In this document: positions 9,083 through 17,054 of the stretch, piece by piece | Layout: each line of letters starts with the position of its first letter | Numbering within the stretch: position 1 is the first letter of the stretch | From: Methylophilus glucosoxydans | GTDB lineage: Bacteria; Pseudomonadota; Gammaproteobacteria; Burkholderiales; Methylophilaceae | DNA length: 64,000 bases | Direction: 5' to 3' | Assembly: GCF_042676145.1 (NCBI RefSeq) | Contig: NZ_JBHTJW010000002.1 | Span: 310,001 to 374,000 of the forward strand | Program-made: the position numbers and the translations under genes | The notes under the pieces: model-generated | What the model saw: the letters and a program-made list of their open reading frames with translations, nothing else | Databases searched by the model: none | What the model was told of the DNA's origin: nothing

Positions 9083-9973
9083 ATGCGCTATCAGGTCGAA
9101 CACCAAACCATTTATCGCTACGATGTGCCTGTGATTCAATCGCAGCAATTACTGCATTTAATGCCCCGGCAAACCGCATTTCAGCAATGCGTTTCTTATA
9201 CGCTGGCCTGCGAGCCGCAGCCGGCGGAACAGTCGCGGCGGCTGGATTTCTTCGGCAATCACAATGACTACTTCACGCTACTGACACCGCACCAGTCACT
9301 CGAAGTCACTTCCAGATTCCAGGTCGATATCCAGCCACGGCCAAAGATGGGTGAGCTTGTGCAAAGCCCGCCCTGGGAGCAGGTGCAGACTTTGTTAAAA
9401 GATCAGGACACACACCACCTGGATGCTGCGCCTTATGTGTATGCCACCAGGCGCGTGACCTGTAGCGAAGCGCTGGCCAGTTTCGCCCTGAGCTGCTTTA
9501 CCCCGCAGCGACCGCTGCTGGAAGCCGCCATGGCGCTGACGCAAAAAATTTATACCGAGTTTGAATTTGATCCACAAGCCACCGATGTCTCCACCCCTCT
9601 GGATACGGTGCTCAAAGGCCGCCGCGGCGTTTGCCAGGACTTTGCTCATCTGATGATAGGCGCGCTACGCTCTATCGGCTTGTCCTGCCGTTATGTCAGC
9701 GGTTATATCCTTACCCATCCACCCGCAGGCCAGCCGCGCCTGGTCGGCGCCGATGCATCGCACGCCTGGGTGTCTGTCTATTGCCCAGTCTATGGCTGGG
9801 TAGACTTTGATCCGACCAATAATTGTCTGGTCCAGCAAGAGCACATTACCGTGGCCTGGGGCCGCGATTTTGGTGATGTCTCACCTATGCGTGGCGTGGT
9901 GCTGGGTGGCGGTCAGCAACAACTCAAGGTCAGTGTCACCGTCACGCCGTTGGCCTACGCCGAGCAAGCGTGA
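9083..9973 (+). CDS. Transglutaminase-like cysteine protease-fold protein
   Basis: 296 residues. An N-terminal beta-rich transglutaminase domain (MRYQVEHQTIYRY) precedes a transglutaminase core with Cys184 in RRGVCQDFAHL, His227 in ASHAWVSVY and Asp243 in VDFDPTN. It is the short partner in the transglutaminase / ATP-grasp cluster. It starts 8 bases after the ATP-grasp/alpha-E stop, with AGGACC just ahead of the ATG. The family is thought to hydrolyse or transfer on an amide formed by the ATP-grasp partner; that is inference, and no substrate can be read from the sequence. Confidence 0.9.
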   Translation: MRYQVEHQTIYRYDVPVIQSQQLLHLMPRQTAFQQCVSYTLACEPQPAEQSRRLDFFGNHNDYFTLLTPHQSLEVTSRFQVDIQPRPKMGELVQSPPWEQVQTLLKDQDTHHLDAAPYVYATRRVTCSEALASFALSCFTPQRPLLEAAMALTQKIYTEFEFDPQATDVSTPLDTVLKGRRGVCQDFAHLMIGALRSIGLSCRYVSGYILTHPPAGQPRLVGADASHAWVSVYCPVYGWVDFDPTNNCLVQQEHITVAWGRDFGDVSPMRGVVLGGGQQQLKVSVTVTPLAYAEQA

Positions 9974-10004
9974 TATCCAAAAATAAAGTAAGAAGCATTG
10001 ATAG

Positions 10005-10790
10005 TTAATTAATATTTTCTATCTGTATTAAAGAATTTTTCCTATCAATTCTTGCTTCTTTGAAGCTGACTTTATATGGAATGTTTTTCATAATAAATTT
10101 ACGGTACTCAGGCTCTGTTTTTTCTCCAAAAATGATTCCGGTGATAGAACCTTCAGGATAATCAATTAGTATTCCTTTTTGATGTTTTTTGAGTCTGCTC
10201 TTGCTAAAGTGGCGCAGCTCTTGTTCAACTTGCCAATGGTCGAGCTTAGTTGATAAGCCTGAAAGAATGAGCTCGCCTATATTAGAGGGCATGTCAAACT
10301 CCACTTTTAAAAATTCTATCCCAGAAACTTCAGGTAGCTTTTGTTGATATTTCACCTCACAGTATTCAAATGCTGGATGCTCAAATTCGATACAAAATCC
10401 AGAGTGGTTATTTGAGTAATGTGACCAAAGAATGTTGTTATTGGGTTCTTTTGCAAAGCAGTACATGGGATATGTATCAATCATTTCAGAAAACGATTGA
10501 GTTCTAACGATCCATTCGTGATGGAAGGTTTCGGTCAAATGGCCATCAGCGTACCAAGACTTCACCAAGCGCTTATTCTTGCCAGACAGCTGTGTATACA
10601 AGGATCTAAGTTCTCTGACAGAAGGTTTCAATAGATTTATATGCGAGTCAAAAGGATCATTGAACTCTGCTCTAGATGATAGCCAACCTTGTCTTTCAAA
10701 TAAGTTCGATAAGTCATGTGATTCTGATAGAAGTTGATGAATTGTTACTTTCTTGGGATCTGGTAACTTTCTGTATTTATATAGTTTCAT
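10005..10790 (-). CDS. DUF2971 domain-containing protein
   Basis: 261 residues from the ATG at 10790, which has GGGA 6 bases upstream; another ATG 15 bases earlier is possible. The start MKLYKYRKL and the motif FNDPFDS are hallmarks of DUF2971, followed by YCFAKEPNNNILWSHYSNNHSGFCIEFE. The family function is unknown, though it often occurs as a lone accessory gene and sometimes near defence genes. The gene is visibly more AT-rich than the core genes on both sides, runs opposite to the transglutaminase cluster, and has no operon partner. Together this suggests recent acquisition. Confidence 0.85.
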   Translation of the reverse strand: MKLYKYRKLPDPKKVTIHQLLSESHDLSNLFERQGWLSSRAEFNDPFDSHINLLKPSVRELRSLYTQLSGKNKRLVKSWYADGHLTETFHHEWIVRTQSFSEMIDTYPMYCFAKEPNNNILWSHYSNNHSGFCIEFEHPAFEYCEVKYQQKLPEVSGIEFLKVEFDMPSNIGELILSGLSTKLDHWQVEQELRHFSKSRLKKHQKGILIDYPEGSITGIIFGEKTEPEYRKFIMKNIPYKVSFKEARIDRKNSLIQIENIN

Positions 10791-10970
10791 AGCTTTTCCC
10801 ATCATCTAGTAGTAATAGATTATATTCTGCTGCTAACTATATGCATGGTGAGTTGCAGCATGTGGTGAGATCATTAAGAGTATTGTGACAAATTGGTACT
10901 CTGTAATTGTTTGTTGGATGTTGTGTTAGTCGCGATAAAATAACGCTTTGTTCGCCTAACGGGTTTGCCA

Positions 10971-11630
10971 GTGATTAAAGCCGCAATTTTTGACATGGAC
11001 GGTCTGCTGATCGATTCTGAACGTATCATCATGCAAGGTTGTATTGAAGCCGCCGCCAGCATAGGCATTACCTATACCGAGCAGCAATATGTGCAACTGG
11101 TGGGGCGGATCTGGTCAGACTCCAGCCGGATCATGGCAGAGCAACTCAACGGCGAACATCATATGCAGCAGGTGATTGCTGGCCTGAACACCTATCTTGA
11201 TGCACGCAACCATGTGTTCCCGCTCAAAACGGGTGTGCTTGAGCTATTACAGTTTTACCGTGACGCAGGCATCACCTGCAGTGTCGCTTCTTCTTCCCCC
11301 ATCCCGCATATTACCCACCGTCTGAGCCATACGGGCGTGCTGGATTACTTTGACCACGTCACTAGTGGCCAGGAGGTGCAGCGCGGCAAGCCCAACCCGG
11401 ACATCTACCTGCTGGCCCTGGAAAAACTGGGCTTGCAAGCGGACGAATGCATTGCGTTTGAAGACAGTGAGCTCGGCGCACAAGCCGCTATTGCTGCAGG
11501 CTTGCGCGTGATTGTGGTGCCGGATTTAAAACAGCCGGGCGACCTGGTGCGGGCACAGGCGTTTCATGTGGTGGAAAGCTTGCTGCACTGGCATCAGAAT
11601 CACGAGACGTTCATAAATTGTTTGACGTGA
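10971..11630 (+). CDS. HAD-superfamily hydrolase, beta-phosphoglucomutase-like
   Basis: 219 residues from the GTG at 10971; a TTG two codons earlier is also possible. Motif I is FDMDGLLID with the nucleophile Asp8 and acid/base Asp10. Motif II Ser lies in SVASSSP, motif III Lys in QRGKPNPDIYLLA, and motif IV in CIAFEDSELGAQAA. A helical cap domain separates motifs I and II, as in phosphoglucomutase/phosphatase members (subfamily IA). It probably removes or moves a phosphate on a small sugar phosphate; the substrate is not predictable. The gene stands alone and converges with the next gene. Confidence 0.88.
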   Translation: MIKAAIFDMDGLLIDSERIIMQGCIEAAASIGITYTEQQYVQLVGRIWSDSSRIMAEQLNGEHHMQQVIAGLNTYLDARNHVFPLKTGVLELLQFYRDAGITCSVASSSPIPHITHRLSHTGVLDYFDHVTSGQEVQRGKPNPDIYLLALEKLGLQADECIAFEDSELGAQAAIAAGLRVIVVPDLKQPGDLVRAQAFHVVESLLHWHQNHETFINCLT

Positions 11631-11644
11631 AGCTTTCGAATCAG

Positions 11645-12280
11645 CTAGGGCACAAAACGCTCACAAGACTCCCCGGTGAGACTTAAAAAACCATCATTAT
11701 TAACCCTAAATTGTCGAAATTTTGCGCATTTGTGTTCAGAGTCTAGTGATAATTCAGAGCGTTCTGTCTCCACAAGTTTACCTTTGATCCAACAATAAGT
11801 TGAGCTAGTGCCACCATAAAAGTCTTCATAGGTATTCGCCTCAGATTCAGACAAGCAATTAGGCTGTTGGCTAATTTTCAGATTGGATATTGCTGACAGG
11901 TCGTCAGAATAAATAAATTTGCGGGTGGGTTGACTGTATAAAAAAACCGTATAAGTGACATCGCCTCTTGCATTCATTCCGCTTACCCATGAAATATCTT
12001 GGCATCCATCAAAGTTATAATCATCAAGATAAAAACTCTGGCTAATTTCCGGAGTGGGACTAGCTTCACCATTTAAAGTGGCAAAAATATTGCCGGATGA
12101 TTTATTTTTTACCAGCAAAGTTCTTTCGAATAAATCTTTTGAGTTTGTTACATCCCATTCAATAACATAATCTGTATTGGCAGTATTACACCAGTTACTA
12201 TCCTCTTCTGCATGTAGGATGAAAGAAAAAAAACATAAAAATGGTAGTACATACAATCTGGAGGTTCGCCAAAGACTCAT
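11645..12280 (-). CDS. Exported protein, XAC2610-like
   Basis: 211 residues. A signal peptide is clear (RLYVLPFLCFFSFILHAEE, cleavage after HA). The mature part is Cys-containing and beta-rich, and includes FYLDDYNFDGCQDISW, an FG-GAP-like Asp-rich loop seen in XAC2610-type periplasmic proteins. No catalytic motif is visible. AT content is somewhat higher than in neighbours. It converges with the HAD gene 14 bases away. The role is unknown; a periplasmic inhibitor or binding protein is possible. Confidence 0.7.
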   Translation of the reverse strand: MSLWRTSRLYVLPFLCFFSFILHAEEDSNWCNTANTDYVIEWDVTNSKDLFERTLLVKNKSSGNIFATLNGEASPTPEISQSFYLDDYNFDGCQDISWVSGMNARGDVTYTVFLYSQPTRKFIYSDDLSAISNLKISQQPNCLSESEANTYEDFYGGTSSTYCWIKGKLVETERSELSLDSEHKCAKFRQFRVNNDGFLSLTGESCERFVP

Positions 12281-12329
12281 ATTACTTTAGTATGTCTTGA
12301 TATTTAATTATTCAATCATTAGCAGCATT

Positions 12330-12986
12330 TTACGATAAGGCCTGCAACAACCAGACTTGTTCTTGTGCCGGGCATTTGCCCTTAAGGCCACCCGCCAGCG
12401 GCACATCGGCCAACAGGCTTAATTTAAAGTCCTTGCCGTACAGTTGTTGCACTGCTTGGGAATCGACACTAAACGGTGGTCCGGCTTGTAGTGATTGGTC
12501 ATAGTCAAAACTCACCAGCAATTGTTTGGCGTGTGCGGTCAAGGCGGTCAAATGCTGGCTGTAGCGTGGGCGCATGTCAGCGGGCAGGGCCACCAGTGCG
12601 GCGCGGTCATAGGCTGCATCTATCTGACCTACTTGCGCCTGCTTCAGTTGTGTCTGGCTGAGGGCAAAAAAGTCGCCATTAAACACAGTCAGTGGCCCGG
12701 CACGGTAACAGGTGATCGCCCCCATCTCTTCTACTTCTGGCGTCAGCGCCAGCTCTTGGAACAACGCTTTCACCGCGAGTGGGCTCAGTTCTATGCCCAC
12801 CACTTGTAGCCCTTGGTCTAACAGCCAGGGGATATCCAGCGATTTTCCGCACAAGGGCACAAAAATACACTGCCCGGCCGTTAATGCCAAATGATGAAAG
12901 TGGCTGACCAGCAGCGGGTTGGCTTGGTCGAGATGAAAGCCAATTTGCTGGTTTTGCCAGCGACTGTGCCAGAATGCGTGATCCAT
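12330..12986 (-). CDS. tpm: Thiopurine S-methyltransferase
   Basis: 218 residues, the usual length of bacterial TPMT. The N terminus HAFWHSRWQNQQIGFH contains the family's FWxxRW-x4-IGFH signature. The SAM-binding part has IFVPLCGKSLDIPWL and VVGIELSPLAV, and YDRAALVALPADMR follows. The enzyme transfers a methyl group from S-adenosylmethionine to aromatic thiols, and in bacteria it also methylates selenium and tellurium oxyanions. It is cytoplasmic and monocistronic as far as visible. Confidence 0.92.
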   Translation of the reverse strand: MDHAFWHSRWQNQQIGFHLDQANPLLVSHFHHLALTAGQCIFVPLCGKSLDIPWLLDQGLQVVGIELSPLAVKALFQELALTPEVEEMGAITCYRAGPLTVFNGDFFALSQTQLKQAQVGQIDAAYDRAALVALPADMRPRYSQHLTALTAHAKQLLVSFDYDQSLQAGPPFSVDSQAVQQLYGKDFKLSLLADVPLAGGLKGKCPAQEQVWLLQALS

Positions 12987-13056
12987 ACAAAATCCCTGGT
13001 CTAGGCCTGGGCCTGAGAGTAAAGAGCCTAAGTATAGATCAACCTGTGCACGTCCG

Positions 13057-14304
13057 TTATTTCCCAGCGCGCTGACTCAATCTTGCCTGTTGCTCCAGCA
13101 CGCCTTCTTCCACCCCGGCGGCTTCGGTTAGCTTGGCCACATTATCCCGGGTGAAAAAGCCGTCAAAGCCGTCATAGCGTTGTACGTATTCAATAATCAG
13201 CGAGGAATGTTCCGAGGCATTGGAGAAAATCTGTTTCAGGCCTTCTTCCTTGGAGCCAATCACATCAAGCAGAAAGCCTTTGCCCTGGCTGGCAATGGCA
13301 TCGACGACAAACTCAATGTTTTCCTTACCGTCCCGGGTGCCATCTTTGACCGACAAGGCAATATGGTGCAAGCGCGGGCCGTAGTTACGCACAAAGGTCT
13401 CGGTCGGCGAGGGCAGTTTTTCCAGGTGGTTCACAAAATAAGGCGTATTGTTAGCGGTAAACACTTTGGCCGGGCTCTTGGTTTCGGGGAACCCATGCAC
13501 GCTCTTGGTGACATTGGTGGAGGAGTTCTGATCCCAGATGTTATAGGCGCCCCAGAAAAAGTAGCTAGACCAAGACAGGTATTCGAGAATCGCCACCTCA
13601 CGGTTTTGGCTATAAACGCGGGTGGCCAGGTGATCCACTGGCAAAATCAAATCGTCTATGCGCAGCTTGGCCTGAAGGTTTTTAGCCTCTTCATACGCGG
13701 CTTGCACATCGGCGCGGATGGTACTGATACCAAGCGCATACACGCGTAATTCATCCGGCTCGCGTTTCATATAGCCAACGATATTATGCGTGTAGGGCGA
13801 AGGTTTGCTGATCGCCACATTGCCCGGCAATTCCAGTTTGCGCACTTCGTCCTGGGTAAAAAAGCGGAATTCGCGTTCTTCCTGTAACTTCACCACCTCG
13901 TGCATATTGGTAACGCGGATGATTTCACCCATGTAGCGGCTATTTGGTTTGCGCGCCCCAACAGGATAGATCTCGTTGAGTGCGCGGAAAATCCCCCTTA
14001 AGTTAGGGTCTTTCACCTCTCGGACCAGTAAATCCGGCGAGTCGAGGTCTATGCGCAGAATATGCGTCCAGTGCTTCTCACTCTCCAGTGTCACCAGATA
14101 ATGGTAAGAGGTCATTAAAGACAGTTCGGCGATGTACTGGATCGAATGATCAGGGTCTACCGTAATCATCAGCGCATCGATTTCCTGAATCATGTCGGTC
14201 AGCCCGAGCTGGTCGCGCTCTTCGAGCAGCTTTTGCAAATACTCTTCAAAAAAGGCGGAGTTTTGTTTGTCGCCGTGGCGGGCAAAATCGAGAGAATTAA
14301 TCAT
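13057..14304 (-). CDS. 4-hydroxyphenylpyruvate-dioxygenase-like (VOC fold) protein
   Basis: 415 residues. Alignment by eye to HPPD recovers all three metal ligands in order: His225 (LPVDHLATRV), His314 (RLHHIALSVKD) and Glu372 (LIIEYVQR). The last is followed by an HPPD-like tail, FDGFFTRDNVAKLTEAAG. The N-terminal half is much less HPPD-like and begins with a charged helical stretch. HPPD converts 4-hydroxyphenylpyruvate to homogentisate using Fe(II) and O2. No other tyrosine-catabolism gene is in view, so the substrate may differ. The ATG at 14304 is the only sensible start. The fold and metal site are likely; the reaction is uncertain. Confidence 0.7.
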   Translation of the reverse strand: MINSLDFARHGDKQNSAFFEEYLQKLLEERDQLGLTDMIQEIDALMITVDPDHSIQYIAELSLMTSYHYLVTLESEKHWTHILRIDLDSPDLLVREVKDPNLRGIFRALNEIYPVGARKPNSRYMGEIIRVTNMHEVVKLQEEREFRFFTQDEVRKLELPGNVAISKPSPYTHNIVGYMKREPDELRVYALGISTIRADVQAAYEEAKNLQAKLRIDDLILPVDHLATRVYSQNREVAILEYLSWSSYFFWGAYNIWDQNSSTNVTKSVHGFPETKSPAKVFTANNTPYFVNHLEKLPSPTETFVRNYGPRLHHIALSVKDGTRDGKENIEFVVDAIASQGKGFLLDVIGSKEEGLKQIFSNASEHSSLIIEYVQRYDGFDGFFTRDNVAKLTEAAGVEEGVLEQQARLSQRAGK

Positions 14305-14444
14305 GAGGCTCCATCAATGCATCTAAAACCTGAAATAAGCAAGTGGCGTTCCTGCTGGGGGACGTTGGCTAAATATTGCGCACAATGGCTTGCGCTTGCG
14401 GCCCGTGCACTGCACGGGCTGTGCGCGGGATATTTGAAAATGAC

Positions 14445-14468
14445 ACAGGGCAGCGATGGCTGCCCTGT
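14445..14468 (-). terminator. Hairpin terminator downstream of small exported gene
   Basis: A perfect 10-bp stem ACAGGGCAGC / GCTGCCCTGT closes a GATG loop. Read on the minus strand it is followed by GTCATTTT, a weak T tract, so it probably ends the transcript of the gene at 14503-14811. Confidence 0.55.
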
Positions 14469-14502
14469 TTTAGTGCTTGTCTGAGGTTCGCGTGGCCGCA
14501 AA

Positions 14503-14811
14503 TTAGCGGCCCTTGCCGCTCAGTGAACCCCGCTTGAGGATGGGATCGTCAAACGCGATGCAACGACCGACGCCCAAAAAGCTGGGCCGCATACCCAAGG
14601 GACAGCTATTACTCCGCTCAAATTGCTCGACTTTGACTTTGGCTTCCTCGGCTTTTTTGGCATCCTTAAACTCCCAGTAGCCATTAGCGTGCAGCACCAC
14701 TTCATCGCCATTCGCGGTTTTGGCTTGAATATCATCTGCTTCTTCTTTGGCGGCAAACGCCACCGCCGGCAACAAGGCAATCAGTAACACAGAGAGGGGC
14801 AGACGAGACAT
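14503..14811 (-). CDS. Small exported protein of unknown function
   Basis: 102 residues with a clear signal peptide (LPLSVLLIALLPAVAFAA, cleavage after AFA). The mature part contains KTANGDEVVLHANGYWEF, a short beta-hairpin motif typical of small DUF3157-like periplasmic proteins, a Lys/Glu-rich helix, and two Cys (SNSCPLGMRP and GVGRCIAF) that could form a disulfide. It lies between oligopeptidase A and the HPPD-like gene, with hairpin terminators on both sides, so it is probably transcribed alone. Confidence 0.7.
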   Translation of the reverse strand: MSRLPLSVLLIALLPAVAFAAKEEADDIQAKTANGDEVVLHANGYWEFKDAKKAEEAKVKVEQFERSNSCPLGMRPSFLGVGRCIAFDDPILKRGSLSGKGR

Positions 14812-14853
14812 TTTTAATCCTTAAAATGATCTGGCTAGCATAGCGGGTGCGTG

Positions 14854-14882
14854 TAAAAAAGCCAAGTGTCAGACACTTGGCT
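14854..14882 (-). terminator. Rho-independent terminator of oligopeptidase A gene
   Basis: A perfect 10-bp stem AGCCAAGTGT / ACACTTGGCT closes a 3-base loop and is followed on the minus strand by six T. It lies 16 bases after the oligopeptidase stop codon. Confidence 0.9.
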
Positions 14883-14897
14883 AGATGTACAAAGTGA

Positions 14898-16928
14898 TTA
14901 ACTTGCCATGCCGTTGTGGCGTAACAACGCATCCATACTCGGTTCGCGACCTCTAAAGGCAACAAAAGACTCCATGGCCGGACGTGCGCCACCTTGTGCC
15001 AGCACCTCGTTTTTAAAGCGGCTGCCTGCCTCGGCAGACAACACGCCCAGCTCTTCAAATAGGCTATAGGCATCCGCAGATAGCACTTCTGCCCATTTGT
15101 AGCTGTAGTAGCCTGCGGCATAACCGCCTGCAAAAATATGGCTAAAGCTATTGGGGAAACGGTTCCATTTCGGCGGACGCAACACGGCCACTTCATCACG
15201 CACCTGTTCGAGCACGTCGAGTGCCGTCTGCTTGCCTGCCGGGTCAAAGCTGCTGTGCAAACGCATATCAAACAATGAAAACTCGATCTGGCGCACGGTT
15301 TGCATGCCGGCCTGGAAGTTTTTGGCGGCGACCATTTTGTCGAACAGTGCGCGCGGCAGTTGCTCACCAGTGTCGACATGCGCCGTCATATGGCGCAGCA
15401 CGTCCCATTCCCAGCAAAAGTTTTCCATAAACTGGCTGGGGAGTTCGACCGCGTCCCATTCCACGCCCTTAATGCCGGAAACACTGTATTCCTCGACCTG
15501 GGTTAGCATGTGGTGCAGGCCGTGACCAAATTCATGGAACAGCGTGATCACTTCGTCATGGGTGAACAGCGCAGGTTTGTCGCCAACGGGTGCCGAGAAG
15601 TTACAGGTCAGGTAGGCAACCGGCAGCTCTATGCCATTGGCAATTTTGCGGCGGGTAATGCACTCATCCATCCAGGCGCCCCCGCGTTTGCCTTGCCGCG
15701 CATACAAGTCCAGATAGAAATAGGCAATCGGCTGGCGCTGCTGGTCGCTGATCTCATAAAAACCCGCATCCTTATGCCATAACGGCGCATCGGTTTTGCG
15801 CACCTGCACGCCAAAAATGGTTTCCACCACTTTAAACAGGCCTGCCAGCACCTTGTCTTCGGGGAAGTATTGTTTGACTTCCTGATCGGAAAACGCGTAT
15901 TTGTCCTGGCGCAGTTTTTCGCTGATGTAGGACACATCCCAGGCCTGCATGTCGCTAAAGCCCAGCTTTTCGGCATAGGCCTTGAGTTCGGCCATGTCTT
16001 TTTCGGCATAGGGTTTGGCCCGCTTGGCCAGGGTGTCCAGAAATTCAATCACCTGTGCTGGCGTATCTGCCATCTTGGTCGCCAGCGACAGTTCAGCATA
16101 GTTTTTAAAGCCTAACAGTTGCGCTTCTTCCTGCTTGAGTGTGAGCAGGTCAGCGATCAGGGCGGTGTTATCCCATTCGGGTTTACTGAATTCTGAGGCG
16201 CGCGTGGCATAGGCCCGATAGAGCGTTTCACGCAGGGCGCGGTTGTCGCAGTATTGCATGACCGGCATGTAAGACGGGAAGTGCAGCGTAAACAGATAGC
16301 CGGTTTTCTCCTCGGCTTTTGCGGCTTCGGCGGCCGCTTGCAGCGCGTCTTCAGGCAGCCCTGTGAGTTCGGCTGCGTCTGTCACCAGATGCTTGAAGTC
16401 GTTGGTGGTATCGAGGATATTTTCTTCAAACTTGCTGCCCAGTTTGGACAGTTGTTCGGCGATTTCCTTGAAGCGTACTTTTTCGGCTGGCGGCAGTTCG
16501 GCACCGCCCAGTTTGAAGCCACGCACTTCGTTGTCGATAATCTTGCGTTGTGCCCGGCTCAATTGTGCGTAACCCGCGCTGGCCTGGATGGCTTTGTACT
16601 TGGCGTACAAGCGCTCATCCTGTGACAGGTCGCTGTAAAAATCGGTCAGTTTGGCCAGGTTTTCATTATAGGCTTCACGCAGTTCTGGCGTGTTGACCAC
16701 GGCATTCATGTGCCCGACCGGTCCCCAGCTGCGTGACAGTCTTTCTGAGTAGTCTTCAATCGGCTGCACAAAGTTTTGCCAGTCGGGCGTCTCGCTGGCA
16801 GTAGCCAGGCGCTCTACCAGGGCGCGGCCTTCTGCCAGTAACTGGTCAATGGCGGGTGAGACGTGCTCTGGACGGATATCGTTAAATTTGGGCAGGCCAC
16901 TAAAAGCAAGTAATGGGTTGGTGCTCAC
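14898..16928 (-). CDS. prlC: Oligopeptidase A (M3 family zinc peptidase)
   Basis: 676 residues, the usual size for OpdA/PrlC. The zinc-binding motif HEFGHGLHHM is present, with the downstream ligand region ending in SQFMENFCWEW. The N terminus, NPLLAFSGLPKFNDIRPEHV, is typical. The enzyme is a cytoplasmic metallopeptidase that degrades short peptides, including cleaved signal peptides. The start is the GTG at 16928, chosen because AAAGGA lies 6 bases upstream and it gives the family's usual N terminus; a TTG at 16979 would add 17 atypical residues. Confidence 0.95.
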   Translation of the reverse strand: MSTNPLLAFSGLPKFNDIRPEHVSPAIDQLLAEGRALVERLATASETPDWQNFVQPIEDYSERLSRSWGPVGHMNAVVNTPELREAYNENLAKLTDFYSDLSQDERLYAKYKAIQASAGYAQLSRAQRKIIDNEVRGFKLGGAELPPAEKVRFKEIAEQLSKLGSKFEENILDTTNDFKHLVTDAAELTGLPEDALQAAAEAAKAEEKTGYLFTLHFPSYMPVMQYCDNRALRETLYRAYATRASEFSKPEWDNTALIADLLTLKQEEAQLLGFKNYAELSLATKMADTPAQVIEFLDTLAKRAKPYAEKDMAELKAYAEKLGFSDMQAWDVSYISEKLRQDKYAFSDQEVKQYFPEDKVLAGLFKVVETIFGVQVRKTDAPLWHKDAGFYEISDQQRQPIAYFYLDLYARQGKRGGAWMDECITRRKIANGIELPVAYLTCNFSAPVGDKPALFTHDEVITLFHEFGHGLHHMLTQVEEYSVSGIKGVEWDAVELPSQFMENFCWEWDVLRHMTAHVDTGEQLPRALFDKMVAAKNFQAGMQTVRQIEFSLFDMRLHSSFDPAGKQTALDVLEQVRDEVAVLRPPKWNRFPNSFSHIFAGGYAAGYYSYKWAEVLSADAYSLFEELGVLSAEAGSRFKNEVLAQGGARPAMESFVAFRGREPSMDALLRHNGMAS

Positions 16929-17054
16929 AGCAAATCCTTTGTTGAATGCGATAGATGATAGAGGCGTATTATTCGCCAAATGTTCGCATTTGGCTCATTG
17001 TATATATTGATGATGGTGATGAGTTTTGTTTAATACAAGGGCATCCGTGCAGCG

